A program made the translations under genes and the position numbers. A stretch of 64,000 nucleotides of DNA, taken from NCBI GenBank assembly GCA_040414495.1, contig JBEDUI010000285.1:1-64000 (forward strand), read 5' to 3'. Each line of letters begins with the position of its first letter. Position 1 is the stretch's first letter. Under the pieces are notes generated by a model. That model saw nothing but the letters and a program-made list of their open reading frames with translations. It was not told the DNA's origin and searched no databases. This DNA comes from DATAVB01 sp040414495 (GTDB taxonomy: Bacteria; Actinomycetota; Actinomycetes; Mycobacteriales; QHCD01). Below, piece after piece: positions 27,551-35,879 of this stretch.

Positions 27551-27743
27551 CTAGGGCGTGTCTGTTGAATCCTGGCCGTCGCGGGCGGTGATCCAGGCGG
27601 CGGTCCGGCAAGGCAGCCCGGGTGCGGGTGTCCCGGGAGGCGTCGGAGGAGCCGGTAGCGGAGCTACCGGCGACGACGACAACGCAGCCGGTCGTCGTCT
27701 GGGCGCCGCGCAGCAGGCCGAGGATTTAACAGACACGCCCTGG
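27551..27743. mobile_element. MITE-like element with 20-bp terminal inverted repeats
   Basis: AGGGCGTGTCTGTTGAATCC (27553-27572) and its complement at 27722-27741 match at 19 of 20 positions and bound a 193-bp unit without a transposase. Inside are a 9-bp hairpin GCCGGTAGC/GCTACCGGC (27651-27671) and a CCCGGG palindrome pair. The ends resemble those of IS5-group elements known in actinomycetes, so it was probably mobilised in trans. No clear target duplication is visible. Confidence 0.75.
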
Positions 27744-27818
27744 TGGTTAAAAGCGAAAACTCGCCGCGTCAACCGCACCGGAGGGCCGGATAGCGCGTGA
27801 GAGTTGTCATGGGAATAG

Positions 27819-27956
27819 TCTTTCTGTGCGAACGGACTCAGGGACAAAAGCCCGTGCGCGCGACGCCGTGATTACCTCAACGGCAGCAAAGAACTCGCCG
27901 CGTTACGTCAGCGGCACAAATACCACGCCGTAGCAGTGGCAGAAGAGCCGTTTTAG
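27819..27956 (+). pseudogene. possible gene fragment
   Basis: An open stretch of 45 codons without a start, ending YLNGSKELAALRQRHKYH and then AVAVAEEPF before TAG at 27954. Composition looks coding and the residues look protein-like, but no family is recognised. With the MITE-like element and the small ORF at 27275 it suggests that this 0.8-kb region is a scar of lost genes. Confidence 0.2.
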
Positions 27957-28077
27957 CGGCAGGAGCGCGCGCGGGAGACCGTAGCTGGTGTGACTCGCAT
28001 GCTGACCGGCCTCCTCTCGTTGTCGTTCGCTTGATGTGGCGCGATAATCGCAGGGCCCGCGCAGCACTGCAACTGAT
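27957..28077. other. remainder of gene-poor region 27204-28077
   Basis: Apart from the small ORF, the MITE-like element and the gene fragment, nothing functional is seen in this 874-bp spacer. The bases 28018-28049 share two words (GTCGTTCGCTT and ATAATCGCAGGGC) in the same order with the infC leader at 10-76, which may reflect a shared ancient repeat or chance. Confidence 0.3.
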
Positions 28078-28845
28078 TTAATCGCGCGGCCATTTCGACA
28101 GAATCGCACCGGTAGCATCATCCGCGGGTAGAAATGCCTCCAACTTCAGCTCTGCAACCGTAACGTCGACGGCGGTGGCGAACGTGGTCAGCGTCGTCAT
28201 CAACCGGAGTTCGCCGAAATCAGACGCCAGCTGCATCGGCACCGCAAAGCCCAGGTGCTCCTCGGTTACCACCCGGTCGGGTGCGTACCCGGCGAGCTCG
28301 GCCTGTAATGAGATGAGCCGATCATCGGGACTACGCACCGATTCCTGCTGCAGCCGATCCAGGATGTGATACGCCCATGCCGAAAGATTCGTGATTCGAG
28401 CCGCCATTCCGTCCGGATGCAGGGCCAGCCGGTAAATATTGATCGGTTCGGCGAGCAGGTGCGCTGCCGCGCCCCCGGTCAGCACGTCGAGGGCGTCGTT
28501 GGCCGCGATCAGGTTGCCGTATCGGTCGACAAGGATCGCTGGATACGGCATATGTCCGGCCAGAATGCGTCGGAGGGCGGTGAGTACGGGAGCCAGCGCC
28601 GGATCGTCCAGCGCCGTCTGCGGGTACGCCGGCGCATAACCGGCTGCCAGCAGCAGGTCATTGCGCTCGCGCAGCCCCAACTGCAGCGATTCGGCCAGCC
28701 GCACCACCATCGCGCGGCCCGGCGTCGACCGGCCGCTTTCCATGAAGCTCACATGCCGCTGCGTCGTGCCGGCCCGCAACGCGAGCTCCAATTGGCTGAC
28801 GTGCCGACGGGTCCGGCGGGTACGCAGCGCCTCGGGAAACTCCAT
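28078..28845 (-). CDS. XRE-family regulator with MmyB-like ligand domain
   Basis: A 255-residue regulator. Residues about 5-65 form a Cro/C1-type helix-turn-helix (RRTRRHVSQLELALRAGTTQ, then RHVSFMESGRSTPGRAM). The rest matches the MmyB-like sensor domain: PAILVDRYGNLIAANDAL, and a C-terminal LRLMTTLTTFATAVDVTVAEL. Such proteins often control a neighbouring flavin or NAD(P)-dependent oxidoreductase; here the divergent gene is a luciferase-like oxidoreductase only 75 bp away, the likely target. Confidence 0.9.
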   Translation of the reverse strand: MEFPEALRTRRTRRHVSQLELALRAGTTQRHVSFMESGRSTPGRAMVVRLAESLQLGLRERNDLLLAAGYAPAYPQTALDDPALAPVLTALRRILAGHMPYPAILVDRYGNLIAANDALDVLTGGAAAHLLAEPINIYRLALHPDGMAARITNLSAWAYHILDRLQQESVRSPDDRLISLQAELAGYAPDRVVTEEHLGFAVPMQLASDFGELRLMTTLTTFATAVDVTVAELKLEAFLPADDATGAILSKWPRD

Positions 28846-28920
28846 GGTCTGGTTCTAGCAAAGCCCGCCATTCCCTCGAGGGAATTGCCGTGATTCCTGG
28901 CGGACAGCACGATTCGGGCC

Positions 28921-29874
28921 ATGGATAGTGACATTCAACTCGGCGTGGTGCTACCGACTGGGAAGGCCCAATGGGGCGAGGGAACGGATCCGCGTGAGCT
29001 GGTCGATTTCGCGGTACGGGCCGAAGCGCTCGGTTTCGATTCGATCTGGGCCGCCGACACGTTGCTGCGACCGGTCATCGAGCCGTTCACCATGCTCTCC
29101 GCCGTCGCGACGGCGACCGAACGGGCGCGTGTGGGCACCGCTGCGCTGTTGCCGGCGTTGCGCCGGCCGATCCAGACGGCCCAGGCGATCGCGTCGCTGG
29201 ATCTGCTCTCCGGCGGGCGGTTGACGGTGACCGTGGGCGCCGGTTTTCCGCGTCGGTCCGAAGTGGAGTACGGATTGTCGGAGGTGCCGTGGCCGGGCCG
29301 CTTCGCCCGGCTCGACGAGACTGTCGCGCTGTGGCGGCACCTGTGGACGAACGAGGGCCCGACCTCCTTCCACGGCGCGGTATTCCGATTCGACCAGGTA
29401 CCGGAAAGCCTTAAGCCCGCACAACCAGGCGGACCGCCGATCTGGCTGGGCGGCGCCACCCCCGCCGCCCTGGCCCGAGCCGGTCGCCGGTACGACGGCT
29501 GGCTGCCGTACCCGCCCGAGCCGGCCGATTACGGAGCTGGACTGGAACAGGTTCGCAAGGCCGCCGTCGAGGCTGGGCGCGCCACCGCCGCGATCACCCC
29601 GGCTCTGTTCGTCACCGTGCTCATCACCGATGATCCGGCCGTGGGCCGGCGGGCGCTACAGGAATACGTGCAGGCCAGCTACCGGATGCCGTTGGAGGTC
29701 GTCGAGACAATCCAGTTGCTCGTCACCGGTCCGATCGAATCCGTTACCCAACAGCTTGACCGTTTTATCGACGAGGGCGCAGGCCACATCGTGTTCCGGA
29801 TCGGCGCCCTGGACGTAAAATCCCAACGGCAACAGCTGGAATTGATCAGTACGTTGTATCCCGTCAGAAAATAA
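28921..29874 (+). CDS. LLM-class flavin/F420-dependent oxidoreductase
   Basis: A 317-residue bacterial-luciferase-like TIM-barrel protein. Typical segments are LGVVLPTGKAQWGEGTDPREL, AEALGFDSIWAADTLL, LLSGGRLTVTVGAGF and PPIWLGGATPAALARAGR. Either FMN or coenzyme F420 could be the cofactor; F420 is common among actinobacterial relatives. It is divergent from the MmyB-like regulator and followed by a stable hairpin. Confidence 0.88.
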   Translation: MDSDIQLGVVLPTGKAQWGEGTDPRELVDFAVRAEALGFDSIWAADTLLRPVIEPFTMLSAVATATERARVGTAALLPALRRPIQTAQAIASLDLLSGGRLTVTVGAGFPRRSEVEYGLSEVPWPGRFARLDETVALWRHLWTNEGPTSFHGAVFRFDQVPESLKPAQPGGPPIWLGGATPAALARAGRRYDGWLPYPPEPADYGAGLEQVRKAAVEAGRATAAITPALFVTVLITDDPAVGRRALQEYVQASYRMPLEVVETIQLLVTGPIESVTQQLDRFIDEGAGHIVFRIGALDVKSQRQQLELISTLYPVRK

Positions 29875-29900
29875 GAATTGATCCGGCGCCGAATCGGATG

Positions 29901-29936
29901 CGCATTTGTTGCCGGCGAAAACCGGCGACGAATGCG
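29901..29936 (+). terminator. hairpin after the LLM oxidoreductase gene
   Basis: Bases 29901-29915 pair with 29922-29936 (15 pairs, two of them G-U as RNA) around a CGAAAA loop, 27 bp after the stop. No T tract follows, so it is a terminator or RNA-stabilising hairpin of the type common in high-GC actinomycetes. Confidence 0.6.
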
Positions 29937-30041
29937 ACCCGTCATCCGTGCTTCACGTGAAATTCATGGCGTATCGCTCTCGGGCGACAGATCGCCCGGA
30001 AATGCTCACGGGCAGTCCAAATACAGAGAGGGACATGCCGA

Positions 30042-31487
30042 ATGTCTGAGGTCACCCGCCGCCGCTTCCTGGGTGGTGCCGCAGCCGCGACCGCCGGTGG
30101 TGCCGCGGCCGCGCTGCTGCCGGTCAGCGTGCAGAAAGCACTGGCCACACCGCCGAACCGCCCGGGACAGCTGTCCGACGTCAAGCATGTCGTGATGTTG
30201 ATGCAGGAGAACCGGTCATTCGACCATTACTACGGCAGCCTGTCGGGAGTGGCTGGATTTGACGACCCCAAGGCGGCGACGCTCTCGACCGGCAAGTCCG
30301 CGTTCTATCAACCGGATACGGTGAACCCGGACGGGTATCTGCTGCCGTTCCGGCTCGACACGCACACCACCAATACCCAGCACATTCCGAGCACGTCGCA
30401 CGAGTGGGACGTGCAGCACGAAGCCTGGAACAACGGCAAGATCGACAATTGGCTGCCCGCGCACCGCGCCGCGGACAAGGCCAACGGTCCTTATGTGATG
30501 GGCTATTACACCCGCGAGGACATCCCGTTCCAATACGCGCTGGCCGACGCGTTCACGATCTGCGACCAGTACCACTGCTCGGTACTCGGCCCAACCTGGT
30601 CCAACCGGCTGTACTGGATGACCGGCACCATCGACCCGAGCGGCCAGAACGGCGGCCCGGTCACGTACAACGGATTCCCGAGCGGTCACCCGTACACCTG
30701 GACGACCTACGCCGAACGGCTCGAGGCGGCCGGCGTGAGTTGGAAGGACTACCACTACGGCACCGGCCTGGTCGGGCACGGCATGCTGCCGCAGTTCCAG
30801 AGCTTTCAGGACGCCAAGCCCGGATCTGCGTTGTACGAGAAGAGCATTCGGCTCTCGGAGATCGGGCAGTTCGAGTACGACGCGCTGCACGACCAGTTGG
30901 CGACCGTGTCGTGGCTGCACGCGCCGAACGGCGCGTCCGAGCATCCCGGCGAGCCGGCCACCATTCCGTCTCCGGCTCAGGGCGCGGCCTTCGTAGCCTC
31001 GGTTATTTCGGCGCTCGCGTCCAACCCGAATGTGTGGGCCAAGACCGTACTGATTCTCAATTACGACGAGAACGACGGTCTGTTCGACCACGTCCTCCCG
31101 CCGACGCCGCCGGCCGGAACCGCGGACGAATTCGTGGACGGTCTGCCGATCGGGGCCGGATTCCGGGTGCCGTGCGTGGTGATCTCGCCGTGGAGCGCCG
31201 GTGGTTACGTATGCAGCCAGAAGTTCGATCACACCTCGGTGCTGCAGTTTCTGGAACGGGTCACCGGCGTGGCCGAACCGCACATCACGCCCTGGCGGCG
31301 TAAGACGTTCGGTGATCTGACCCGGACCCTGCGGTTCGGTGCGGGGAAGCCGGCGCCGGTCATCGCGGACACGAACGGCAACCTGAACCTGGCTACCTAC
31401 GAGCTCGGGCAGTTGCCGGCCCCGACGTTTCCCGGCGCGGCGCAAAAGCCGCCGCATCAGGAGAAGGGCCGGCGTCCGCACGTCTGA
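30042..31487 (+). CDS. Tat-exported phosphoesterase (phospholipase C/acid phosphatase family)
   Basis: A 481-residue protein with a twin-arginine signal (TRRRFLGGAAAATAGG, hydrophobic stretch to about residue 35, ending KALA). The mature part has the phosphoesterase start KHVVMLMQENRSFDHYYGSL, which binds metal and carries the nucleophile region, LNYDENDGLFDHVLPP and PWSAGGYVCSQKFDHTSVLQFLE. Family members are non-hemolytic phospholipases C or acid phosphatases that release phosphate or choline phosphate outside the cell. It stands alone; a hairpin repeat begins 13 bp after its stop. Confidence 0.9.
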   Translation: MSEVTRRRFLGGAAAATAGGAAAALLPVSVQKALATPPNRPGQLSDVKHVVMLMQENRSFDHYYGSLSGVAGFDDPKAATLSTGKSAFYQPDTVNPDGYLLPFRLDTHTTNTQHIPSTSHEWDVQHEAWNNGKIDNWLPAHRAADKANGPYVMGYYTREDIPFQYALADAFTICDQYHCSVLGPTWSNRLYWMTGTIDPSGQNGGPVTYNGFPSGHPYTWTTYAERLEAAGVSWKDYHYGTGLVGHGMLPQFQSFQDAKPGSALYEKSIRLSEIGQFEYDALHDQLATVSWLHAPNGASEHPGEPATIPSPAQGAAFVASVISALASNPNVWAKTVLILNYDENDGLFDHVLPPTPPAGTADEFVDGLPIGAGFRVPCVVISPWSAGGYVCSQKFDHTSVLQFLERVTGVAEPHITPWRRKTFGDLTRTLRFGAGKPAPVIADTNGNLNLATYELGQLPAPTFPGAAQKPPHQEKGRRPHV

Positions 31488-31499
31488 CCGGCCCCACGT

Positions 31500-31561
31500 G
31501 GTGATCATGCGGAAATGGCTCGCGACACGCGGTCGCGACGAACCATTTCCGCATGATCACC
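31500..31561. repeat. dispersed hairpin repeat, copy 2 (type B)
   Basis: Perfect 19-bp arms (31500-31518 and 31543-31561; arm core GTGATCATGCGGAAATGG) enclose a 24-nt loop with a nested TCGCGA/TCGCGA hairpin and the word GCGACAC shared with the other copies. It lies just after the phosphoesterase stop. Confidence 0.9.
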
Positions 31562-31564
31562 GCT

Positions 31565-31618
31565 GGGCGTAACCCCACGATCACGGCGGCAAGCGCCCGG
31601 GCGTAACCCCATGATCAG
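31565..31618 (+). repeat. 34-bp-spaced GGGCGTAACCCC repeats
   Basis: GGGCGTAACCCCACGATCA starts at 31565 and GGGCGTAACCCCATGATCA at 31599. A weaker GGGGGTAAACC follows at about 31634. They directly follow hairpin copy 2 and share its GATCA core. Confidence 0.6.
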
Positions 31619-31729
31619 GACCGCGACGAGCCGGGGGTAAACCGGTTTGTGTTTTAGACCGCATTTTTCGTTCGGCGACCGAAAAAACGTTCGCGAGCAC
31701 GGGCACGGCTCCGTACTCTGATCTGCGCT

Positions 31730-33637
31730 ATGCGCGACTTCCCACCTGACGTTGTCGCCTACGGCGCTACCTCCGACCACACGGCTTCCTCCGACGCTGC
31801 GTCAGATCCTGACACCAGCAGCCCCGGACGGTTCCTGCGTTGGCTGTTGCGCGAACAGGCGGATGTGCTCGCCGCGAGTGCCGCGGCGGGCCTGCTTTGG
31901 TATATCCCGCCGACGATCGGGCCATGGCTGCTCGGAAAGGCGATCGACCACGGAATCCTGGCGCATTCGACCTCAGGAACGCTGTTTTGGGGCCTGATCC
32001 TGCTGGCCGTCACGTTGGCCGGCGCCAGCTGCGGCATCCTGTTTCACACCAGCGTGGTGCGCGGTTGGTTGATCGCGCTGTACGGGACCACGAAGCTGGT
32101 CAACCGTAAGGCCGTGCAGTTGGGGCACGTGCAGTCCCGGCGACTGCCGACCGGGGAGATCCTGAGCGTCTCGTCCTCGGACTCCGACCAGTTCGGCGCC
32201 CTGGTCGAGGTGACCGGCCGCGGGTTGTCCTCCCTGGTCGCGTTCCTCATCGTCGGCGTGATCGTGTTGACGACCTCGGTCAAGCTCGGCCTGCTGGTGC
32301 TGTTCGGTACGCCGCTGCTGGTCGCGTTCTCGTATCCGCTGCTCAAACCGATGCAGGCCCGGCAGGCGGTCGAACGCAGCCGGAATTCCGAGCTGACCGG
32401 GATGGCGACCGATATCGTCGCCGGGCTCCGGATCCTGCGCGGGATCGGCGGGGAGACGACGTTCGGGCGCAACTACGCCACCCAGTCGCAACGGGTCCGC
32501 CGCGCTGGTGTCGCCGCCGGCCGCTGGCAGGCCGCGACCGACGGCCTTGCCGTTCTGCTGCCGGGCTTTTTCCTGGTCGTGCTCATGTGGTTGGGCGCCC
32601 GCGATGTGTTGCACCATCAGCTCTCCACCGGTCAGTTGGTGGAGCTGCTGGGGTACGCGATGTTCCTGACCGGTCCGGTGACCAACTTCTTTCAGTTCTT
32701 CCAGAAATGGACTCGGGGCATGGTGTCGGCCCGCAAGGCGATCGCGGCGTTGGCGATCACGCCGCCGTGGCCGGTGCCGACCGACCCGCGGCCGTTGCCG
32801 CGAGAGGCGGGGATCACCGACGAGGTCAGCGGATTCACTGCGGAGCCGGGCGAGCTGACGATCGTGGTGTGCGCCGTACCGGACGACTCGGCCGCGTTGG
32901 CCGATCGGCTCGGCCGGTATCTGCCGCGGGCGACCGGCAGCGCGCCGACCGTCGAGGACGACGTGTCCGGAGCGGCTGCCAAACGGGCGCACGCCCAGCG
33001 GTTGGCGGCGGCCGCCGCGATCGCGAAGGCGGACGAGGAAGCCGCCGCCGGCGCCTGGGGCGTGCGGGTTGGCGGCGTCGACCTCGCCGACGCGCGGTTG
33101 GCCGAGGTACGGGAGCACATCCTGGTTTCGGACACCGCGTCGATGGTGTTCGCCGGCACGCTGCAGGAGCTGATCGACCCGCACGACGTGCTGACCCGGC
33201 GACAGGCCGAGGACGCACTGCACGTCGCCGCGGCGCAGGACGTGTTCGAGGCGCTGCCGGGCGGCTGGCAGGGTCGCATCGACGAGCGCGGGCGCGGGCT
33301 GTCGGGTGGGCAGCGGCAGCGCCTGGTGCTGGCCCGGGCGTTGGCCCGCGACCCGGAAATCCTGGTGCTGGTCGAGCCGACCTCGGCCGTGGACGCGCAT
33401 ACGGAGGCGGCGATCGGGCAGCGGCTGGCCGACTTCCGCCGCGGCCGTACGACCGTGGTCATGTCGGTGTCGCCGCTGCTGCTGCACCACGCCGACCGGG
33501 TGGCCCTGCTCGAAGACGGCCGCGTCACCGCGGTCGGTACGCATGACGATCTGCTCCGCGACGTCCGCGCCTACCGCGACGTGGTGGCCCGTAACCTCGA
33601 CGACCCGATACCGGCAGGAGAGCCTGGTGACCGCTGA
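31730..33637 (+). CDS. ABC exporter half-transporter with a degenerate nucleotide-binding domain
   Basis: A 635-residue type IV-fold ABC exporter subunit: an N-terminal tail, six membrane helices (about residues 35-330) and a nucleotide-binding domain. The signature LSGGQRQR (from residue 524) is intact, but the Walker A loop is absent (VVCAVPDDSAALADRL at its place) and the Walker B Asp is replaced by Val (ILVLVEPTSAVD, V548). It must therefore act with the next gene product, which supplies Walker A and B. The coding sequences overlap by 11 bp, so a 1:1 heterodimer is expected. Substrate unknown. Confidence 0.88.
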   Translation: MRDFPPDVVAYGATSDHTASSDAASDPDTSSPGRFLRWLLREQADVLAASAAAGLLWYIPPTIGPWLLGKAIDHGILAHSTSGTLFWGLILLAVTLAGASCGILFHTSVVRGWLIALYGTTKLVNRKAVQLGHVQSRRLPTGEILSVSSSDSDQFGALVEVTGRGLSSLVAFLIVGVIVLTTSVKLGLLVLFGTPLLVAFSYPLLKPMQARQAVERSRNSELTGMATDIVAGLRILRGIGGETTFGRNYATQSQRVRRAGVAAGRWQAATDGLAVLLPGFFLVVLMWLGARDVLHHQLSTGQLVELLGYAMFLTGPVTNFFQFFQKWTRGMVSARKAIAALAITPPWPVPTDPRPLPREAGITDEVSGFTAEPGELTIVVCAVPDDSAALADRLGRYLPRATGSAPTVEDDVSGAAAKRAHAQRLAAAAAIAKADEEAAAGAWGVRVGGVDLADARLAEVREHILVSDTASMVFAGTLQELIDPHDVLTRRQAEDALHVAAAQDVFEALPGGWQGRIDERGRGLSGGQRQRLVLARALARDPEILVLVEPTSAVDAHTEAAIGQRLADFRRGRTTVVMSVSPLLLHHADRVALLEDGRVTAVGTHDDLLRDVRAYRDVVARNLDDPIPAGEPGDR

Positions 33638-35564
33638 ACTGTCCCAGGGTGTCGTACTGCCCGGTTCGGCCGAGACCTGGCGGGAACGGCGCGGCGCTGA
33701 CCCCGTCGTACCGCCCGAACTGATTCCACCGCGCGAAGGCACGGTGCGGGAGCGGCTCGCGGCCTGGCATCGGCGCCACCTGATCCGGGCCGGCCGGGCC
33801 GAACGGTATTTCGCCGGTTCGCGTAATCCCGAGAACGGGCTGCCGGTCGCCGAGCGTAGCGCGGTGGTGCGCTTTCTGCGTGAGCTGATCGCCGACCGCC
33901 GGCGCGGGCTGGTCGCGTTGATCGCGCTGAACGTGCTGGCAGCGGTGACCGGGTTGATCGGCCCGCGGCTGCTGGGTGCGCTGGTGAATTCCACCGCGAG
34001 CGGCGGCACGATGGGACACGTCAACACGTTGGCGCTGGCCGTCGCCGGCGTGATCCTGCTGCAGAGCCTTTTTGTTTTCGCGGCCAATGTGAGCTCGGCC
34101 GTATTTGGTCAGGATCTGTTGGCGGCCGCGCGGGAATATGTGGTGCGGGCCGTATTGCGGTTGCCTTTGGGGACCGTGGAACGGGCCAGTACCGGCGATC
34201 TGGTCACCCGTATTACCCGCGATGTCGGCACGATGAGCGGGTCGATGCAGTGGGCGTTGCCGCAGGCGATTATTTCCGGGTTGACGGTCGTATTGACGTT
34301 CGTCGCGTTGGTGATCAATTCGCCGGTTCTCGCGGTGCCGTCGCTGGTTCTGGTCGGGGTCGCGTCGATCCAGATCGTCCGGTATTTGAAACGCGCGCCG
34401 AAGGGATACGTCACCGAAGGCGGTACGTATTCGCAGATCAACACGACGATGACCGAGACGGTCGAGGGCGCGCGGACAGTCGAGGCGCTGGGTCTGCAGG
34501 AGCGACGGACCGCCCGTACCAACGACGACATCGCGCTCTCAGCGCAGGCCGAGCGGTACACAATGTCGCTGCGCAACCTGCTGTTCGCGGTGATGGATCT
34601 GTCGTTCAATATGCCGCGCGGCATTACGGTTCTGGTCGGCGCGTACGCCTATTCCAAGGGCTGGGTGAGCATCGGGCAGATCACCGCGGCGGTGCTGTAT
34701 ATCGAGGGCTTGTTCGGACCGCTGGATCAGTTTGTGTCCACAATCGACCGGCTGCAGGTCGGTGCGGCGTCGACTACCCGGTTGCTCGGAATCGCCGCTG
34801 TGCCGCCGGATCGCACGTCGCGTGACGAGAAACCGGCTGACGTGCACCTCGTCGGCTCGGACCTGCGGTTCGCCTACCGGCCCGGCCATGACGTGCTGCA
34901 CGGCATCGATCTGGACCTGCGGGTGGGGGAGCGGCTGGCGATTGTCGGTCCGTCCGGTTCGGGTAAGTCGACGCTGGGTCGGTTGTTGTCGGGCATCAAC
35001 GGGCCGCGGACCGGATCGGTCAAGGTCGGCGGGGTCGACCTCGTATCGCTGCCGCTGCCGGTGTTGCGGACCGAGGTCGCGCTGGTCACGCAGGAACACC
35101 ACGTTTTCGTCGGGTCGGTCCGGGACAACATCATTCTGGCCCGGGAGGACAGCAACGACGAGACGGTCAAGGCCGCCTTGCAAGCGGTCGACGCCTGGCC
35201 GTGGGTGTCCCGGTTGAACGACGGTCTGGATACCAAGCTCGGTGCCGGCAATACAGCGTTGACACCGGCGCAGGCGCAGCAGGTGGCCCTGGCCCGGCTG
35301 ATCATCGCCGACCCTCACACGTTGGTGCTGGACGAGGCGACGTCGCTGATCGACCCGCGTACGGCACGCCACCTCGAGGGTTCGATGAGCGCATTGTTGA
35401 CCGACCGGACCGTCGTGGCGATCGCGCACCGGTTGCACACGGCGCACGACGCCGACCGGATTGCCGTTGTCATTGACGGGCGCATAGTTGAATTGGGCAG
35501 CCACGAGGAATTGCTGGCGCAGCAGGGTGAATACGCCGCCCTGTGGCAGGCCTGGACCTCGTAA
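33627..35564 (+). CDS. ABC exporter half-transporter with intact Walker motifs but altered signature
   Basis: A 645-residue partner of the preceding subunit: membrane domain at about residues 85-370, then a nucleotide-binding domain with Walker A GPSGSGKST (441-449), a Q-loop VTQEHH and Walker B LVLDEATS. The signature is LTPAQ (545-549) in place of LSGGQ. The pair can therefore build only one complete ATP site, from this Walker A/B and the first subunit's LSGGQ. GTG at 33627 is used because GGCAGGAGAG precedes it. Similar pairs export peptides, lipids or drugs; the cargo is not evident. Confidence 0.88.
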   Translation: MTAELSQGVVLPGSAETWRERRGADPVVPPELIPPREGTVRERLAAWHRRHLIRAGRAERYFAGSRNPENGLPVAERSAVVRFLRELIADRRRGLVALIALNVLAAVTGLIGPRLLGALVNSTASGGTMGHVNTLALAVAGVILLQSLFVFAANVSSAVFGQDLLAAAREYVVRAVLRLPLGTVERASTGDLVTRITRDVGTMSGSMQWALPQAIISGLTVVLTFVALVINSPVLAVPSLVLVGVASIQIVRYLKRAPKGYVTEGGTYSQINTTMTETVEGARTVEALGLQERRTARTNDDIALSAQAERYTMSLRNLLFAVMDLSFNMPRGITVLVGAYAYSKGWVSIGQITAAVLYIEGLFGPLDQFVSTIDRLQVGAASTTRLLGIAAVPPDRTSRDEKPADVHLVGSDLRFAYRPGHDVLHGIDLDLRVGERLAIVGPSGSGKSTLGRLLSGINGPRTGSVKVGGVDLVSLPLPVLRTEVALVTQEHHVFVGSVRDNIILAREDSNDETVKAALQAVDAWPWVSRLNDGLDTKLGAGNTALTPAQAQQVALARLIIADPHTLVLDEATSLIDPRTARHLEGSMSALLTDRTVVAIAHRLHTAHDADRIAVVIDGRIVELGSHEELLAQQGEYAALWQAWTS

Positions 35565-35649
35565 TCCCTTTTCGTACGCAGACCGCAGCGTGCGTGTCTC
35601 GTATTTCTTGCGTAGACCGCGGTCTGGTGGCGCTCTAGTCCCGTATTTC
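35565..35649. other. spacer with two related CGTATTTCTTG segments
   Basis: In the 315-bp gap between the ABC genes and GH127, a segment with GCAGACCGC and CGTATTTCTTG is followed about 40 bp later by a related one with GTAGACCGC and CGTATTTCTTG, the second running into the hairpin repeat. GACCGCGGTC inside is a 10-bp palindrome. After the hairpin (35726-35879) GCCGGAAACGGA occurs twice; no clear promoter is seen. Confidence 0.35.
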
Positions 35650-35725
35650 TTGTTGATCATGAAGTTCCCTGCGCGACACGCCGACGACACGCCGACAAAA
35701 ATGTCGGGAACTTCATGATCAACAA
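35650..35725. repeat. dispersed hairpin repeat, copy 3 (type A)
   Basis: Perfect 20-bp arms (35650-35669 and 35706-35725; core TTGATCATGAAGTTCCC) around a 36-nt loop nearly identical to that of copy 1 (10594-10671). Relative to copy 1, the G-C pair at one arm position is an A-T pair, changed on both sides, and the inner GAC/GTC stem is kept while its loop changed. Confidence 0.9.
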
Positions 35726-35879
35726 CGATCAGTGCCGGAAACGGAGCCAGGCTATACGTACCGGTGCGCACGGCAGACCGGCCGAGTCGACGAGCCGGAA
35801 ACGGACGGCAACTTGTTGCGTACGGTCGGCCGTGGCAGATTTGCGGTGTCCTACTGAGGCTTGAGCTGGGGAGCGCGTC

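Noticed and set aside
27551..27743. Complete insertion sequence
   Set aside because: The space between the inverted repeats is too short for a transposase and contains only hairpins, so it is called MITE-like.
31973..34087. 704-codon minus-strand frame across the ABC exporter genes
   Set aside because: Shadow of the real plus-strand coding frames; low-complexity Arg/Pro/Ala composition and no domain.
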